Source: Nitrososphaerales archaeon TH703 (GTDB lineage: Archaea > Thermoproteota > Nitrososphaeria > Nitrososphaerales > Nitrososphaeraceae). Taken from it: 6,783 nucleotides of DNA. This document shows positions 1 to 5,936 of the stretch, in pieces; position 1 is the stretch's first letter; every line of letters starts with the position of its first letter. The notes beneath the pieces are model-generated. The model worked only from the letters and a program-made list of their open reading frames with translations. It was not told where the DNA came from and did no database searches. Location of the stretch: assembly GCA_014523525.1 (NCBI GenBank), contig JAATVL010000144.1, positions 1 through 6,783 on the forward strand, in the 5' to 3' direction. Position numbers and translations under genes: made by a program.

Positions 1-212
1 AAATTTTTGCCATAATTTGGAGTCTTTTCTCTGTCATCAACAGATAATACATTTAAATTAGTAACTTTATACCCGGCAAAACCTAACAATGATGATTTCT
101 CCAACTTAGGATCAGACCACGTCCTAATCCTCGATTCGAGACTTCGTGCACGCACTCTTGGGTAGAATGCCATACTTCCACGTCTAGGTGCACTATATTT
201 TCGATGACCCAT
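1..212 (-). CDS. rpl3: 50S ribosomal protein L3 (uL3), N-terminal part, runs off the left edge
   Basis: Only the first 70 codons are present. The start is the ATG at 212-210. The encoded N-terminus opens MGHRKYSAPRRGSMAFYPR, the diagnostic start of archaeal/eukaryotic-type L3, followed by an Arg-rich stretch and LLGFAGYKVT (about residues 43-52). L3 binds 23S rRNA near the peptidyl-transferase centre and nucleates assembly of the large subunit. In archaea it heads the L3-L4-L23-L2 ribosomal-protein operon, which presumably continues outside the window. The COG2106 methyltransferase gene lies directly upstream on the same strand, the usual archaeal arrangement. A TATA-like element centred about 29 nt before the ATG suggests the gene also has its own near-leaderless promoter. 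The gene is cut only by the window edge and shows no internal break. Confidence 0.95.
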   Translation of the reverse strand, partial: MGHRKYSAPRRGSMAFYPRVRARSLESRIRTWSDPKLEKSSLLGFAGYKVTNLNVLSVDDREKTPNYGKN

Positions 213-237
213 GGTTAATCCGTTTCTTGTAATCCCT

Positions 238-245
238 TTAATAAA
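238..245 (-). promoter_or_regulatory. Putative TATA box for rpl3
   Basis: On the minus strand this reads TTTATTAA, with its centre about 29 nt before the first base of the L3 ATG. Archaeal TATA boxes normally sit about 26 nt before the transcription start, so the transcript would carry a leader of only about 3 nt. This would allow L3 to be transcribed independently of the upstream methyltransferase and redoxin genes. Assigned from sequence and spacing only. Confidence 0.5.
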
Positions 246-308
246 TTAATAACATTTTACCAATCTGCGCAAATTGAGATAATCTTTTTTCGCAAAATTG
301 TAGTTCTT

Positions 309-329
309 CTTGCCCGAAAATGGGTCAAG
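309..329 (-). other. Hairpin spanning the stop codon of the SPOUT methyltransferase gene
   Basis: In the minus-strand transcript, CTTG-A-CCC pairs with GGG-CAAG around a six-base loop, ATTTTC. This gives seven base pairs with one bulged A. The stem contains the TGA stop of the methyltransferase (327-325) and lies about 100 nt before the L3 start. It is not followed by a strong U-tract, so it is not an obvious terminator. It could be an RNA processing or attenuation element between two operon genes, or chance. Confidence 0.35.
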
Positions 330-1152
330 CGTTCAAGTAATTATTAACTATTGACAATGTACCAAGAATTGCCTCTTCTAACCTTACGGTTTGAGTACCT
401 TGATTAGGAAACATGTTCAAAAAATGGGGTTTCTGATTAATTCTTTGATTTTCACTTTCGAGTATTTTTCTTAGGCCAAACTTCGGGCCGCCAAACACAA
501 CGAGTAGATTCTTTGACATTTTTAGACTGCTCATCAAATCCGCTACATGTTTTGTAAATGGTGATCCTTCCACCGAAGTCATTAATATTTCACCCTTTGT
601 ATTTTCTAGCAGTGCTGATAAGGAGTCTGCAAGTTGGACATCATATCCCCAGTAACCATCAATCTCTTCTTTTGAAATATCTTCCGCCAGCAGCTTTCCT
701 TTATTTGAAATTTTTACAAGAACTTTTTTGCCTAATTGGGTTCCATTATATCTAATAAGCTTTTGAAGTCCTACATCCACATATAATGAGTCATTTTGCT
801 TTACAACAAATCCAAATCGTATTTCACTGTCTTTGATATCCTTAATGTCTATGAGTGCTTTATGATGAGGTGACTTTATGGGGGGTAAGATTCCGGCATG
901 CTTCAGTATCCACATTTTGGGATAGATTTTTTTTCTAAGATATGGGGGTGTGTCAAGATATTCAAGTATTGTTTTCAAGATTTTTTTGTCGATTTTTTCA
1001 GCTTTTACGCTCCTATCATGATAAATAATGATCTTATTGACACAGAATATTGAACAAGAACGAGAAATTTGTGAGATTTTGTAACTTTTGTCAAGAATTG
1101 TTTGAGATTCTATCAAACAGGAGTCAGGTATTGCAATCCACAGATTAGTCAC
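325..1152 (-). CDS. SPOUT-superfamily RNA methyltransferase (COG2106, SPOUT1/C9orf114-like)
   Basis: This 275-residue protein has the family's characteristic blocks: ILPPIKSPHH (88-97), preceded by YLDTPPYLRKKIYP (65-78); a beta-rich OB-like insert (about 105-160); VVFGGPKFGL (218-227); and a C-terminal FPNQGTQTVRLEEAI (248-262). In SPOUT enzymes the last two blocks form the trefoil-knot S-adenosylmethionine site. Family members are predicted RNA uridine methyltransferases. The RNA target cannot be read from sequence, although the fixed position next to L3 in archaea suggests rRNA or ribosome assembly. The start is GTG at 1152-1150. An ATG two bases further upstream is in another frame and runs immediately into TGA. 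The redoxin stop is 17 nt upstream, so the two genes are probably co-transcribed. A weak AT-rich element at 1178-1185, about 29 nt before the GTG, could be an internal promoter. Confidence 0.88.
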   Translation of the reverse strand: MTNLWIAIPDSCLIESQTILDKSYKISQISRSCSIFCVNKIIIYHDRSVKAEKIDKKILKTILEYLDTPPYLRKKIYPKMWILKHAGILPPIKSPHHKALIDIKDIKDSEIRFGFVVKQNDSLYVDVGLQKLIRYNGTQLGKKVLVKISNKGKLLAEDISKEEIDGYWGYDVQLADSLSALLENTKGEILMTSVEGSPFTKHVADLMSSLKMSKNLLVVFGGPKFGLRKILESENQRINQKPHFLNMFPNQGTQTVRLEEAILGTLSIVNNYLNA

Positions 1153-1169
1153 ATTAGTGTGTAGTCCGT

Positions 1170-1832
1170 TTATTCCGATAATAATTTTTCTACGGTTGTT
1201 GCCATTAGACCTGTTGATCCAAAGGCCGTTTCGCGAAGAATTCCTTTTTTGTCAATAAATATTGTTGAAGGAGTACCCTTCAATGAATACTCTTCGAAAG
1301 TCACAGGACTGTAAGGTTTTGTTTCCAAATATGATTTGACGCGTGAAATAATTTGATCCTTGTCTTTTTGATGATACAAATCAAAATCAAGGACATTTGC
1401 ATTTACAAATTCCATAATTCTCTTGCCTTCTATAGGAAGTCTTTCTTTTAGAAGCATATCCATGCCAACAGGAAAAGGTATATTGTAAGATAACTTTCCC
1501 TCATTTAGTAACTTATTCTGGTATGAAAGAGTAGTAAGAGTTTCACCTATGACCTTACTTTTCTGTAGTAGCAATTTTAGATTTTCAAGTGTATTCTTGT
1601 CAAAATCTTCAAATGCTGTGGCAAGTCCTAATACCACAACTCCATTGTTCTTGTACTTTTGATATGTATCTATTGCTTCAGGTATTCCATAAATAAAACA
1701 CCCGGGGCAGTTTACTTGGAAAACTTCTACAACGATTACTTTACCTTGATAATCTTTCAGACTAATAGGACCGCCTTGCACCCATTGGCTAACTTTCAAT
1801 TCGGGAGCAGGTGAACCAGCTTTAACTGTCAC
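1170..1832 (-). CDS. Thioredoxin-fold redoxin (TlpA/AhpC-like) with CPGC motif
   Basis: This 220-residue protein has a redoxin fold: GSPAPELKVSQW at the N-terminus (6-17), GKVIVVEVFQVNCPGC (30-45) with Cys42 and Cys45 as the CxxC redox pair, and a C-terminal LKGTPSTIFIDKKG (184-197) with the conserved cis-proline at Pro188. There is no signal peptide or membrane segment, so it should be cytoplasmic, unlike most TlpA proteins. The usual tryptophan before the CxxC is replaced by Asn41, and I see no clear PxxxTxxC peroxidatic motif, so a disulfide reductase is likelier than a classical peroxiredoxin. About 130 residues separate the CxxC and the cis-Pro, longer than in thioredoxin, which implies an insert. 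The GTG start is supported by a consensus TATA box 26.5 nt upstream. The gene sits in the same transcription direction as the methyltransferase and L3. The physiological substrate is unknown. Confidence 0.82.
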   Translation of the reverse strand: MTVKAGSPAPELKVSQWVQGGPISLKDYQGKVIVVEVFQVNCPGCFIYGIPEAIDTYQKYKNNGVVVLGLATAFEDFDKNTLENLKLLLQKSKVIGETLTTLSYQNKLLNEGKLSYNIPFPVGMDMLLKERLPIEGKRIMEFVNANVLDFDLYHQKDKDQIISRVKSYLETKPYSPVTFEEYSLKGTPSTIFIDKKGILRETAFGSTGLMATTVEKLLSE

Positions 1833-1854
1833 AAAATTTAGAATATTACTTGAA

Positions 1855-1862
1855 TATTTAAA
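1855..1862 (-). promoter_or_regulatory. Consensus TATA box for the redoxin gene
   Basis: On the minus strand this reads TTTAAATA, an exact archaeal TATA consensus. Its centre is 26.5 nt before the first base of the redoxin GTG. The predicted transcription start therefore falls at the start codon, implying a leaderless mRNA and supporting the GTG as the true start. It probably serves redoxin and methyltransferase together. Confidence 0.7.
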
Positions 1863-1888
1863 CCAATATTGACTTGATTTAGAAGATT

Positions 1889-1894
1889 AAAAAA
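1889..1894 (-). terminator. T-tract terminator after psmA
   Basis: Seven nucleotides after the psmA stop codon the minus strand has a run of six T (TATTTTTTAATC context). Archaeal RNA polymerase terminates at such U-rich tracts without needing a hairpin. The position, directly after psmA and before the redoxin TATA box, fits termination of the proteasome transcript. Confidence 0.4.
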
Positions 1895-1900
1895 TAGAAA

Positions 1901-2641
1901 TTATTGAGACCCTCTTTTACTGGCATTTTCTTTCGACTTTGATGCATATTTTTCAATGTCATTATTTTCGATTCGCTTCATTCTATTTGTTTTGGTATCT
2001 ATTTGAGCCATTTTTATGTGTCTAGTCCCTGTTTTCTCCTCGCTAATCAAATAAATAGACTCCAATGCAAGGCTACTTGCCTCATCCATGCTTATATCAC
2101 CATCGTAGTTTTTTTCGAGGAATTCATTTACTTGATCGCTTCCATTGCCAATCGCAACTGCATCATATCCAATGTAAGTTCCACTTGGATCAGTTTGATA
2201 AAGTGAAGAACCACTCTTATCAACTCCCGCGAGGATTAATGCAACACCATATGGTCTCACTCCAGCGTATTGGGTAAATTGTTGCGCCATATCTGCAAGA
2301 TTCTTTGCAACGCCCTCAACGTCTACAGGTTCATCGTATATCAATCTATTACTCTGGGCAAAGAATCTTGCATGATCAACCTGAGTTCTTGCGTCAGGAA
2401 TATATCCTGCTGCAGCCACTCCAATATGATCATCTATTTGAAATATCTTTTGAGTAATATCCGAAACTTGTAATTTCCTAGCTTTTTCTTCCACAGCTAA
2501 TACCACACCCTCTTTACTTTTGATGCCGACTGCTAGAGTTCCTCTTCTTACGGTTTCGATTGCATACTCTACTTGGTATAGTCTACCGTCTGGTGAAAAT
2601 ACCGTTATTGCTCTATCATAACCAGCTGCTGCAGGTAACAA
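1901..2641 (-). CDS. psmA: Archaeal 20S proteasome subunit alpha
   Basis: This 246-residue protein has the alpha-subunit signature near the N-terminus, including YDRAITVFSPDGRLYQVEYA (8-27). The YDR triplet belongs to the gate region and the following helix H0 is absent from beta subunits. EEKARK (51-56) carries the lysine expected in the pocket that docks HbYX tails of AAA+ activators, and GYIPDARTQVDHAR (79-92) and GVRPYGVALILAG (127-139) are conserved family blocks. Seven copies form each outer ring of the 20S particle. They gate substrate entry and are not proteolytic. The C-terminal 16 residues are charged and probably disordered. The start is taken as TTG at 2641-2639. No ATG or GTG lies in frame before an upstream stop, and a TATA box lies 30 nt upstream. 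It is transcribed alone, divergent from the DUF371 gene. No beta subunit is in the window. Confidence 0.96.
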   Translation of the reverse strand: MLPAAAGYDRAITVFSPDGRLYQVEYAIETVRRGTLAVGIKSKEGVVLAVEEKARKLQVSDITQKIFQIDDHIGVAAAGYIPDARTQVDHARFFAQSNRLIYDEPVDVEGVAKNLADMAQQFTQYAGVRPYGVALILAGVDKSGSSLYQTDPSGTYIGYDAVAIGNGSDQVNEFLEKNYDGDISMDEASSLALESIYLISEEKTGTRHIKMAQIDTKTNRMKRIENNDIEKYASKSKENASKRGSQ

Positions 2642-2666
2642 ATCAGCTCTAACTTGTTTGGTTTCT

Positions 2667-2675
2667 TTAATTTAA
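2667..2675 (-). promoter_or_regulatory. Putative TATA box for psmA
   Basis: On the minus strand this reads TTAAATTAA, centred 30 nt before the TTG start. This would give a leader of roughly 3-4 nt. The GAGCTGAT directly before the TTG resembles a Shine-Dalgarno sequence, but it abuts the codon and would leave no normal spacing, so near-leaderless initiation is more likely. Confidence 0.5.
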
Positions 2676-2694
2676 GTTTACCTTACTATCATAC

Positions 2695-2702
2695 TTTAAA
2701 TT
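2695..2702 (+). promoter_or_regulatory. Putative TATA box for the DUF371 gene
   Basis: TTTAAATT on the plus strand predicts transcription starting near 2725. That lies about 10 nt before the TTG at 2735 and well downstream of the alternative starts at 2654 and 2708. The psmA TATA box is about 20-30 bp away on the opposite strand, so the two promoters are back to back. Confidence 0.45.
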
Positions 2703-2734
2703 GTCAATTGATTTTTCAAAAGATAGACATACCT

Positions 2735-3151
2735 TTGGAAGAAGAAATAATATTTCAGGGTCACAAGAATATTCTTTCCCTTCACTCCAAGACAATTGAA
2801 ATTACTAAGGATTCCAATTTGACCAAAAAGGGTGATTGTATTGTTGGTGTTTCAGCAAACAAGGCATGTGATGATTTGGATAATTCATTTAAGAAGAAAT
2901 TAAGAACAACTGACACAGTCGTAAAAATGGGAATCATTGTAGAACCTTACGTATTTAGCCTGGCTGGATTTGGCAACAATAATTTAGAAATTACCCACAA
3001 ACATGATATAGTATTGAGGAAATCAAATTTCGTTGATTCCAGAACACTGATTGTCTCATGTAATAAATCGGCAGTTGATATTCCAAGAAATCTCATAAAT
3101 ACGTTAACCAATTCTGAAAAAAAAGGAATATTGAGAATTAAAATTGAATAA
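2735..3151 (+). CDS. DUF371 family protein (COG2090), function unknown
   Basis: From the TTG at 2735 the product is 138 residues, close to the usual size for this conserved archaeal family. The hallmark blocks are present: FQGHKNILSLHSKTIEITKD near the N-terminus, then LTKKGDCIVGVSANKACDDLD, and later THKHDIVLRKSNFVDSRTL with a C-terminal CNKSAVDIPR. No enzymatic function is established for the family that I can name. The frame is open back to TTG codons at 2708 and 2654. Those would add residues not matching the family start and would lie close to or before the predicted promoter. An ATA at 2723, near the predicted transcription start, would give a family-like IDIPLEEE beginning but is a poor start codon. 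The gene is divergent from psmA and its 3' end faces purC 38 bp away. There is no signal peptide or membrane segment. Confidence 0.8.
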   Translation: MEEEIIFQGHKNILSLHSKTIEITKDSNLTKKGDCIVGVSANKACDDLDNSFKKKLRTTDTVVKMGIIVEPYVFSLAGFGNNNLEITHKHDIVLRKSNFVDSRTLIVSCNKSAVDIPRNLINTLTNSEKKGILRIKIE

Positions 3152-3154
3152 CAA

Positions 3155-3168
3155 GAAATATAAAAAAC
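3155..3168 (-). terminator. T-rich terminator of purC in the convergent gap
   Basis: On the minus strand, 22 nt past the purC stop, the sequence reads GTTTTTTATATTTC. This is a U-rich tract of the kind that ends archaeal transcripts. A second run of T occurs further along inside the 3' end of the DUF371 gene, on its antisense strand. No comparable tract for the plus-strand DUF371 transcript is seen in the 38-bp gap. Confidence 0.4.
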
Positions 3169-3189
3169 TGGAACCTAGGAATCGGGAAT

Positions 3190-4017
3190 TCATATCTTGG
3201 ATATCTTTTCATAAACAAACGAATACCTTTTCAATAATTCATTAATTACATCAGAAGGAAGTTCAGGAGGGATCGGTTTCTTTCCGTCTTCAGATGCCTG
3301 TTTGACTATATCTCTAAACCCAACTTTAGTTAGCCAATCTCTAAGATATTGTTTATCATAGCTCACTTGCTCCTCTCCGACTTTGTATGAATCTATAGTC
3401 CACATCCTGAATTCATCAGGGCCCAGTGAATCTGCTAAAATAATTTCAGATGTGGTAGGATCCTTTCCAAACTCAAATTTTACATCTGCCATTATGAATC
3501 CTGCATTTTTCGATATCTCTGACATTTGTCTGTAAAGTCTTATCGACGCATATTTTACATATCTTAGTTCATCATTTGTCAGGATTTTTTTTGCCAAAAT
3601 TTGATCCTCAGAAATAGATAGATCATGGATTTTTGACTTTGTTGTTGGATCAAATATTGGTTCTCCTAACTTGGACCCAATTTTCAAATTGGGGCCTAGA
3701 TCAGCAATAGTACGACTACTAGTGTACCGTTCGTAAAGACTTCCATACAAGTATCCTCTAACCACACATTCAAGAGGAATCATTTCGAGTTTCCTTACGA
3801 CCATTTTGTCCTTAGCATCTAATCTTACCATATGATTTCTAGATTCCAAGCGGTTAAACCAAAATTCCGCAAATTTGCACAAAATTTCTCCCTTTCCTTT
3901 TATGTCAGTAATCATCGGTACATCGTATGCTGAAACTCTATCTGTAAAATGAAATAACAGGTTCTTGTCGTCTAATTCATAGACGTCCTTTACTTTACCG
4001 CTGTGAACAAACTTCAT
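3190..4017 (-). CDS. purC: Phosphoribosylaminoimidazole-succinocarboxamide synthase (SAICAR synthetase)
   Basis: PurC joins CAIR and aspartate using ATP to make SAICAR in de novo purine synthesis, in the cytoplasm. The 275-residue protein shows the family motifs in order: SGKVKDVY (6-13, ATP-binding region), DRVSAYD (26-32), LECVVRGYLYGS (82-93), the SAICAR synthetase signature region MADVKFEFG (176-184), DSLGPDEFRMW (196-206) and DKQYLRDWL (221-229). A PPELPSDVI block lies near the C-terminus. The length fits the family and nothing key appears missing. The ATG start is supported by a TATA box 25.5 nt upstream, implying a leaderless mRNA. The ubiD gene ends 63 nt upstream on the same strand without an obvious T-tract, so some read-through is possible. 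No other purine gene is in the window. Confidence 0.97.
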   Translation of the reverse strand: MKFVHSGKVKDVYELDDKNLLFHFTDRVSAYDVPMITDIKGKGEILCKFAEFWFNRLESRNHMVRLDAKDKMVVRKLEMIPLECVVRGYLYGSLYERYTSSRTIADLGPNLKIGSKLGEPIFDPTTKSKIHDLSISEDQILAKKILTNDELRYVKYASIRLYRQMSEISKNAGFIMADVKFEFGKDPTTSEIILADSLGPDEFRMWTIDSYKVGEEQVSYDKQYLRDWLTKVGFRDIVKQASEDGKKPIPPELPSDVINELLKRYSFVYEKISKI

Positions 4018-4038
4018 TAGTCTTCATCTGAATAACAC

Positions 4039-4046
4039 ATATTTAT
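4039..4046 (-). promoter_or_regulatory. TATA box for purC
   Basis: On the minus strand this reads ATAAATAT, centred 25.5 nt before the purC ATG. The spacing predicts transcription beginning at or next to the start codon. purC therefore has its own promoter despite following ubiD in the same orientation. Confidence 0.6.
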
Positions 4047-4080
4047 CATATCAAGTTTTATTCCTACTATTGGCCTTTTC

Positions 4081-5553
4081 TCATTCTTGCAAACCATATT
4101 CATTCCATTTTTTTGTTACTAAATTAATGGTACTTTTATCAGGAAGTGCCTCCTCTTGAACTGGCCTTTCGAATCCTTCTTCTTTTGTTTTTTTAGTTGC
4201 GTCAATACCCATTTTTGATCCTAAATTTAATAATGGAGACGCGGGGTCTAGACTATCTGTTGGCACGTTCTCAATTAACATTGTATCCCTCTTGGGATCA
4301 GATCGAGTCGTTACAGCCCATATTACATCATTTATATCATGCACGCTGACATCCTCATCAACTACGATCAATATCTTTGTAAGTGACAGTTGACCCATGC
4401 CCCACAGACCCATCATCACTTTTTTGGCCTGCCCGGGATATCTTTTTTTAATTGAAACTATTGCCATACCTTGGAACCAACCCGCAGCGGGCATTGAAAA
4501 ATCAACTACTTCAGGTTGGAACATCTTTACCAACGGTAGAAATGCTCTTTCAATTACTTTACCTATGTAAGCATCTTCAAGTATGGGTTTTCCTACAACT
4601 GTTGTAAGATAAATAGGATTATTTCGCATCATTATACCAGTCAGAGTAAAGGTAGGATAAGGTTCTGGTGGAGTATAATATCCGGTATGGTCTCCAAAGG
4701 GACCCTCTATGTTCATTTCCGATGGATCAACATAACCTTCTAAAACAACTTCAGCAGACGCAGGAACTTCCACATCGACTGTTCTGCATTTCACAAGATC
4801 TATCCCCTTTCTTCGTGTGATTCCTGCAAAAAGAAACTTATCCAATCCTTCTGGAACAGGAGCTACCGCGCTAAAAACTGTTGCAGGATCAGCTCCAATA
4901 ACTATTGCAACCTCTGTTTTTTGCATCTTTTCTTTATTCATTTGATAATGCAGTGCGCCTCTCTTGTGAACTTGCCAGTGCATTATAGCTTTTTTAGAAC
5001 CAATAACCTGTAATCTGTATACACCTAGGTTTCGAACCTGTGTTTCAGGATTTTTTGAAACTGTAATTCCAAAAGTGATAAATCTTCCAGAATCTTTAGG
5101 AAACGATTTAATTATTGGTAAACTGTCTAACGTGGGTTTAGAAGTTTCAACTATCTCCGTTACTGGACCAGAACTAGTACTTTTAGGACCATAGTCGGAA
5201 ATCTCTGATAACTTTGGAAGCATCTTAACTTTGTTCAATAGTCCATGAGGTATCTTCAATTTTGTCAATGTCGTCATGCGTTCACCTATCTCTTCAAAAT
5301 TTTCCATGTCAAGAGCCATCTTCAATCGTCTCAACGATCCAAATGCGTTACCTAGTACTGGAATTTTGAATCCTTCTACATTCTCAAATAATATCGCAGG
5401 ACCCTCATTCTTATACATAACTCTGCGCAGAATTTCTGCAATTTCTAAATCGACTGAAACTTTTGTTCTTATTCTTCTCAATTGACCTACTTTTTCAAGA
5501 GATTCGACGTACTCCCTTAGGCTATCAAAATACACATTGATACTTTTTTCCAT
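4081..5553 (-). CDS. UbiD-family decarboxylase, candidate trans-anhydromevalonate 5-phosphate decarboxylase
   Basis: This 490-residue protein is a full-length UbiD-type (de)carboxylase that should need prenylated FMN made by UbiX (not in the window). The RNLGVYRLQV block (174-183) supplies the likely Asn175 metal ligand and catalytic Arg180, with the five-residue spacing seen in fungal Fdc1. The MHWQVHKRGALH region (191-202) follows. EGPFGDHTGYYTP (283-295) gives the acidic pair Glu283 and Asp288. Known UbiD enzymes act on ubiquinone precursors, aromatic acids or, in most archaea, anhydromevalonate phosphate in the modified mevalonate pathway. Thaumarchaeota make isoprenoid lipids, so the last role is my preferred inference, but substrate cannot be read from sequence. 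The C-terminal 40 residues are charged and less typical. The ATG at 5553-5551 is the only good start. The gene is divergent from the zinc-finger gene and is followed by purC. Confidence 0.9.
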   Translation of the reverse strand: MEKSINVYFDSLREYVESLEKVGQLRRIRTKVSVDLEIAEILRRVMYKNEGPAILFENVEGFKIPVLGNAFGSLRRLKMALDMENFEEIGERMTTLTKLKIPHGLLNKVKMLPKLSEISDYGPKSTSSGPVTEIVETSKPTLDSLPIIKSFPKDSGRFITFGITVSKNPETQVRNLGVYRLQVIGSKKAIMHWQVHKRGALHYQMNKEKMQKTEVAIVIGADPATVFSAVAPVPEGLDKFLFAGITRRKGIDLVKCRTVDVEVPASAEVVLEGYVDPSEMNIEGPFGDHTGYYTPPEPYPTFTLTGIMMRNNPIYLTTVVGKPILEDAYIGKVIERAFLPLVKMFQPEVVDFSMPAAGWFQGMAIVSIKKRYPGQAKKVMMGLWGMGQLSLTKILIVVDEDVSVHDINDVIWAVTTRSDPKRDTMLIENVPTDSLDPASPLLNLGSKMGIDATKKTKEEGFERPVQEEALPDKSTINLVTKKWNEYGLQE

Positions 5554-5585
5554 ATGAGATATTAGTTTTGTTGATCTGCAGTTGG

Positions 5586-5593
5586 TAAAATAA
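5586..5593 (-). promoter_or_regulatory. Putative TATA box for the ubiD-family gene
   Basis: On the minus strand this reads TTATTTTA, centred 36.5 nt before the ATG, which would give a leader of about 10 nt. The match and spacing are weaker than for the neighbouring zinc-finger promoter. Confidence 0.4.
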
Positions 5594-5598
5594 GGTTG

Positions 5599-5610
5599 AT
5601 AGGTTCCTAT
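5599..5610. promoter_or_regulatory. Inverted repeat between the divergent ubiD and zinc-finger promoters
   Basis: ATAGGTTCCTAT has two perfect five-base arms (ATAGG and CCTAT) around TT. It lies six bases upstream of the ubiD TATA element and 22 bases upstream of the zinc-finger gene's TATA box, a fitting place for a dimeric regulator acting on both genes. No regulator is known to bind it, and in AT-rich DNA a repeat this short may be chance. Confidence 0.3.
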
Positions 5611-5632
5611 ATGTTCAATTAACTTTACTTTT

Positions 5633-5640
5633 TTTAAATA
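5633..5640 (+). promoter_or_regulatory. Consensus TATA box for the zinc-finger gene
   Basis: TTTAAATA, an exact archaeal TATA consensus, is centred 26.5 nt before the TTG at 5663. The predicted transcription start coincides with that codon. This supports both the expression of this small gene and its TTG start. Confidence 0.65.
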
Positions 5641-5662
5641 AAGTATTCAATAGCATTGCAAT

Positions 5663-5872
5663 TTGAAAATAAACATATCGAGGATTAAGTACAGAATAAA
5701 TTACAATCCAGTGAATTACAACAGCAGCACAGGTAAGTATGAAAGTGGAAATGAATCTTATACCTTTTATAGCCAGGCAAAGGTAAATCTGTGGAAATGC
5801 GATAAGTGTGCCATGAAGTTCGGTACTTTCAGGAGCTTAAGAAAACATAAATCTGAAGTGCACGCTTATTGA
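5663..5872 (+). CDS. Small single C2H2 zinc-finger protein
   Basis: The 69-residue product has one classical C2H2 finger at its C-terminus: Cys46-x2-Cys49-x12-His62-x4-His67, with Phe53 and Leu59 at the expected hydrophobic-core positions. The N-terminal 45 residues are rich in Asn, Tyr and Ser, with a basic start, and match no domain I recognise. A lone finger usually binds DNA or RNA weakly or mediates protein contact, so the protein may dimerise or act as a cofactor. A role as a transcription regulator is inference only. The TTG start is chosen because a consensus TATA box lies 26.5 nt upstream, implying a leaderless mRNA. It is divergent from ubiD, sharing a 109-bp promoter region with an inverted repeat, and convergent with the Nudix gene. 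Similar short C2H2 proteins are common in Thaumarchaeota and mostly uncharacterised. Confidence 0.75.
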   Translation: MKINISRIKYRINYNPVNYNSSTGKYESGNESYTFYSQAKVNLWKCDKCAMKFGTFRSLRKHKSEVHAY

Positions 5873-5906
5873 GGCCTAATGATATCAAATAAAGTACCGT
5901 AAGAAC

Positions 5907-5916
5907 GCCCGTTTTT
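5907..5916 (+). terminator. Possible T-tract terminator of the zinc-finger gene
   Basis: GCCCGTTTTT, a short GC block followed by five T, lies about 35 nt after the zinc-finger stop and is followed by further T-rich DNA before the Nudix 3' end. This fits an archaeal U-tract terminator, but the run is short. Confidence 0.3.
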
Positions 5917-5936
5917 GAATTATCCGTTTTAACTTT

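Noticed and set aside
213..324. Possible small RNA or tRNA in the gap before rpl3
   Set aside because: No cloverleaf, T-loop motif or extended structure is visible apart from the stop-codon hairpin and the rpl3 TATA box.
558..755. Open frame of 65 codons on the plus strand inside the methyltransferase gene
   Set aside because: It is antisense to a well-conserved gene, has no recognisable domain and no promoter at a suitable distance.
2003..2473. Three overlapping plus-strand open frames opposite psmA
   Set aside because: They are antisense to a strongly conserved proteasome gene, overlap each other in different frames and show no family motif.
3170..3177. GGAACCTA in the DUF371-purC gap also occurs, on the other strand, in the inverted repeat at 5599-5610
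   Set aside because: The match is eight bases, is not itself an inverted repeat of the same form, and lies in a convergent gap with no promoter to regulate.
5276..5485. Open frame of 69 codons on the plus strand inside the ubiD-family gene
   Set aside because: It is an antisense shadow of the conserved N-terminal domain of the decarboxylase, with no supporting signal.
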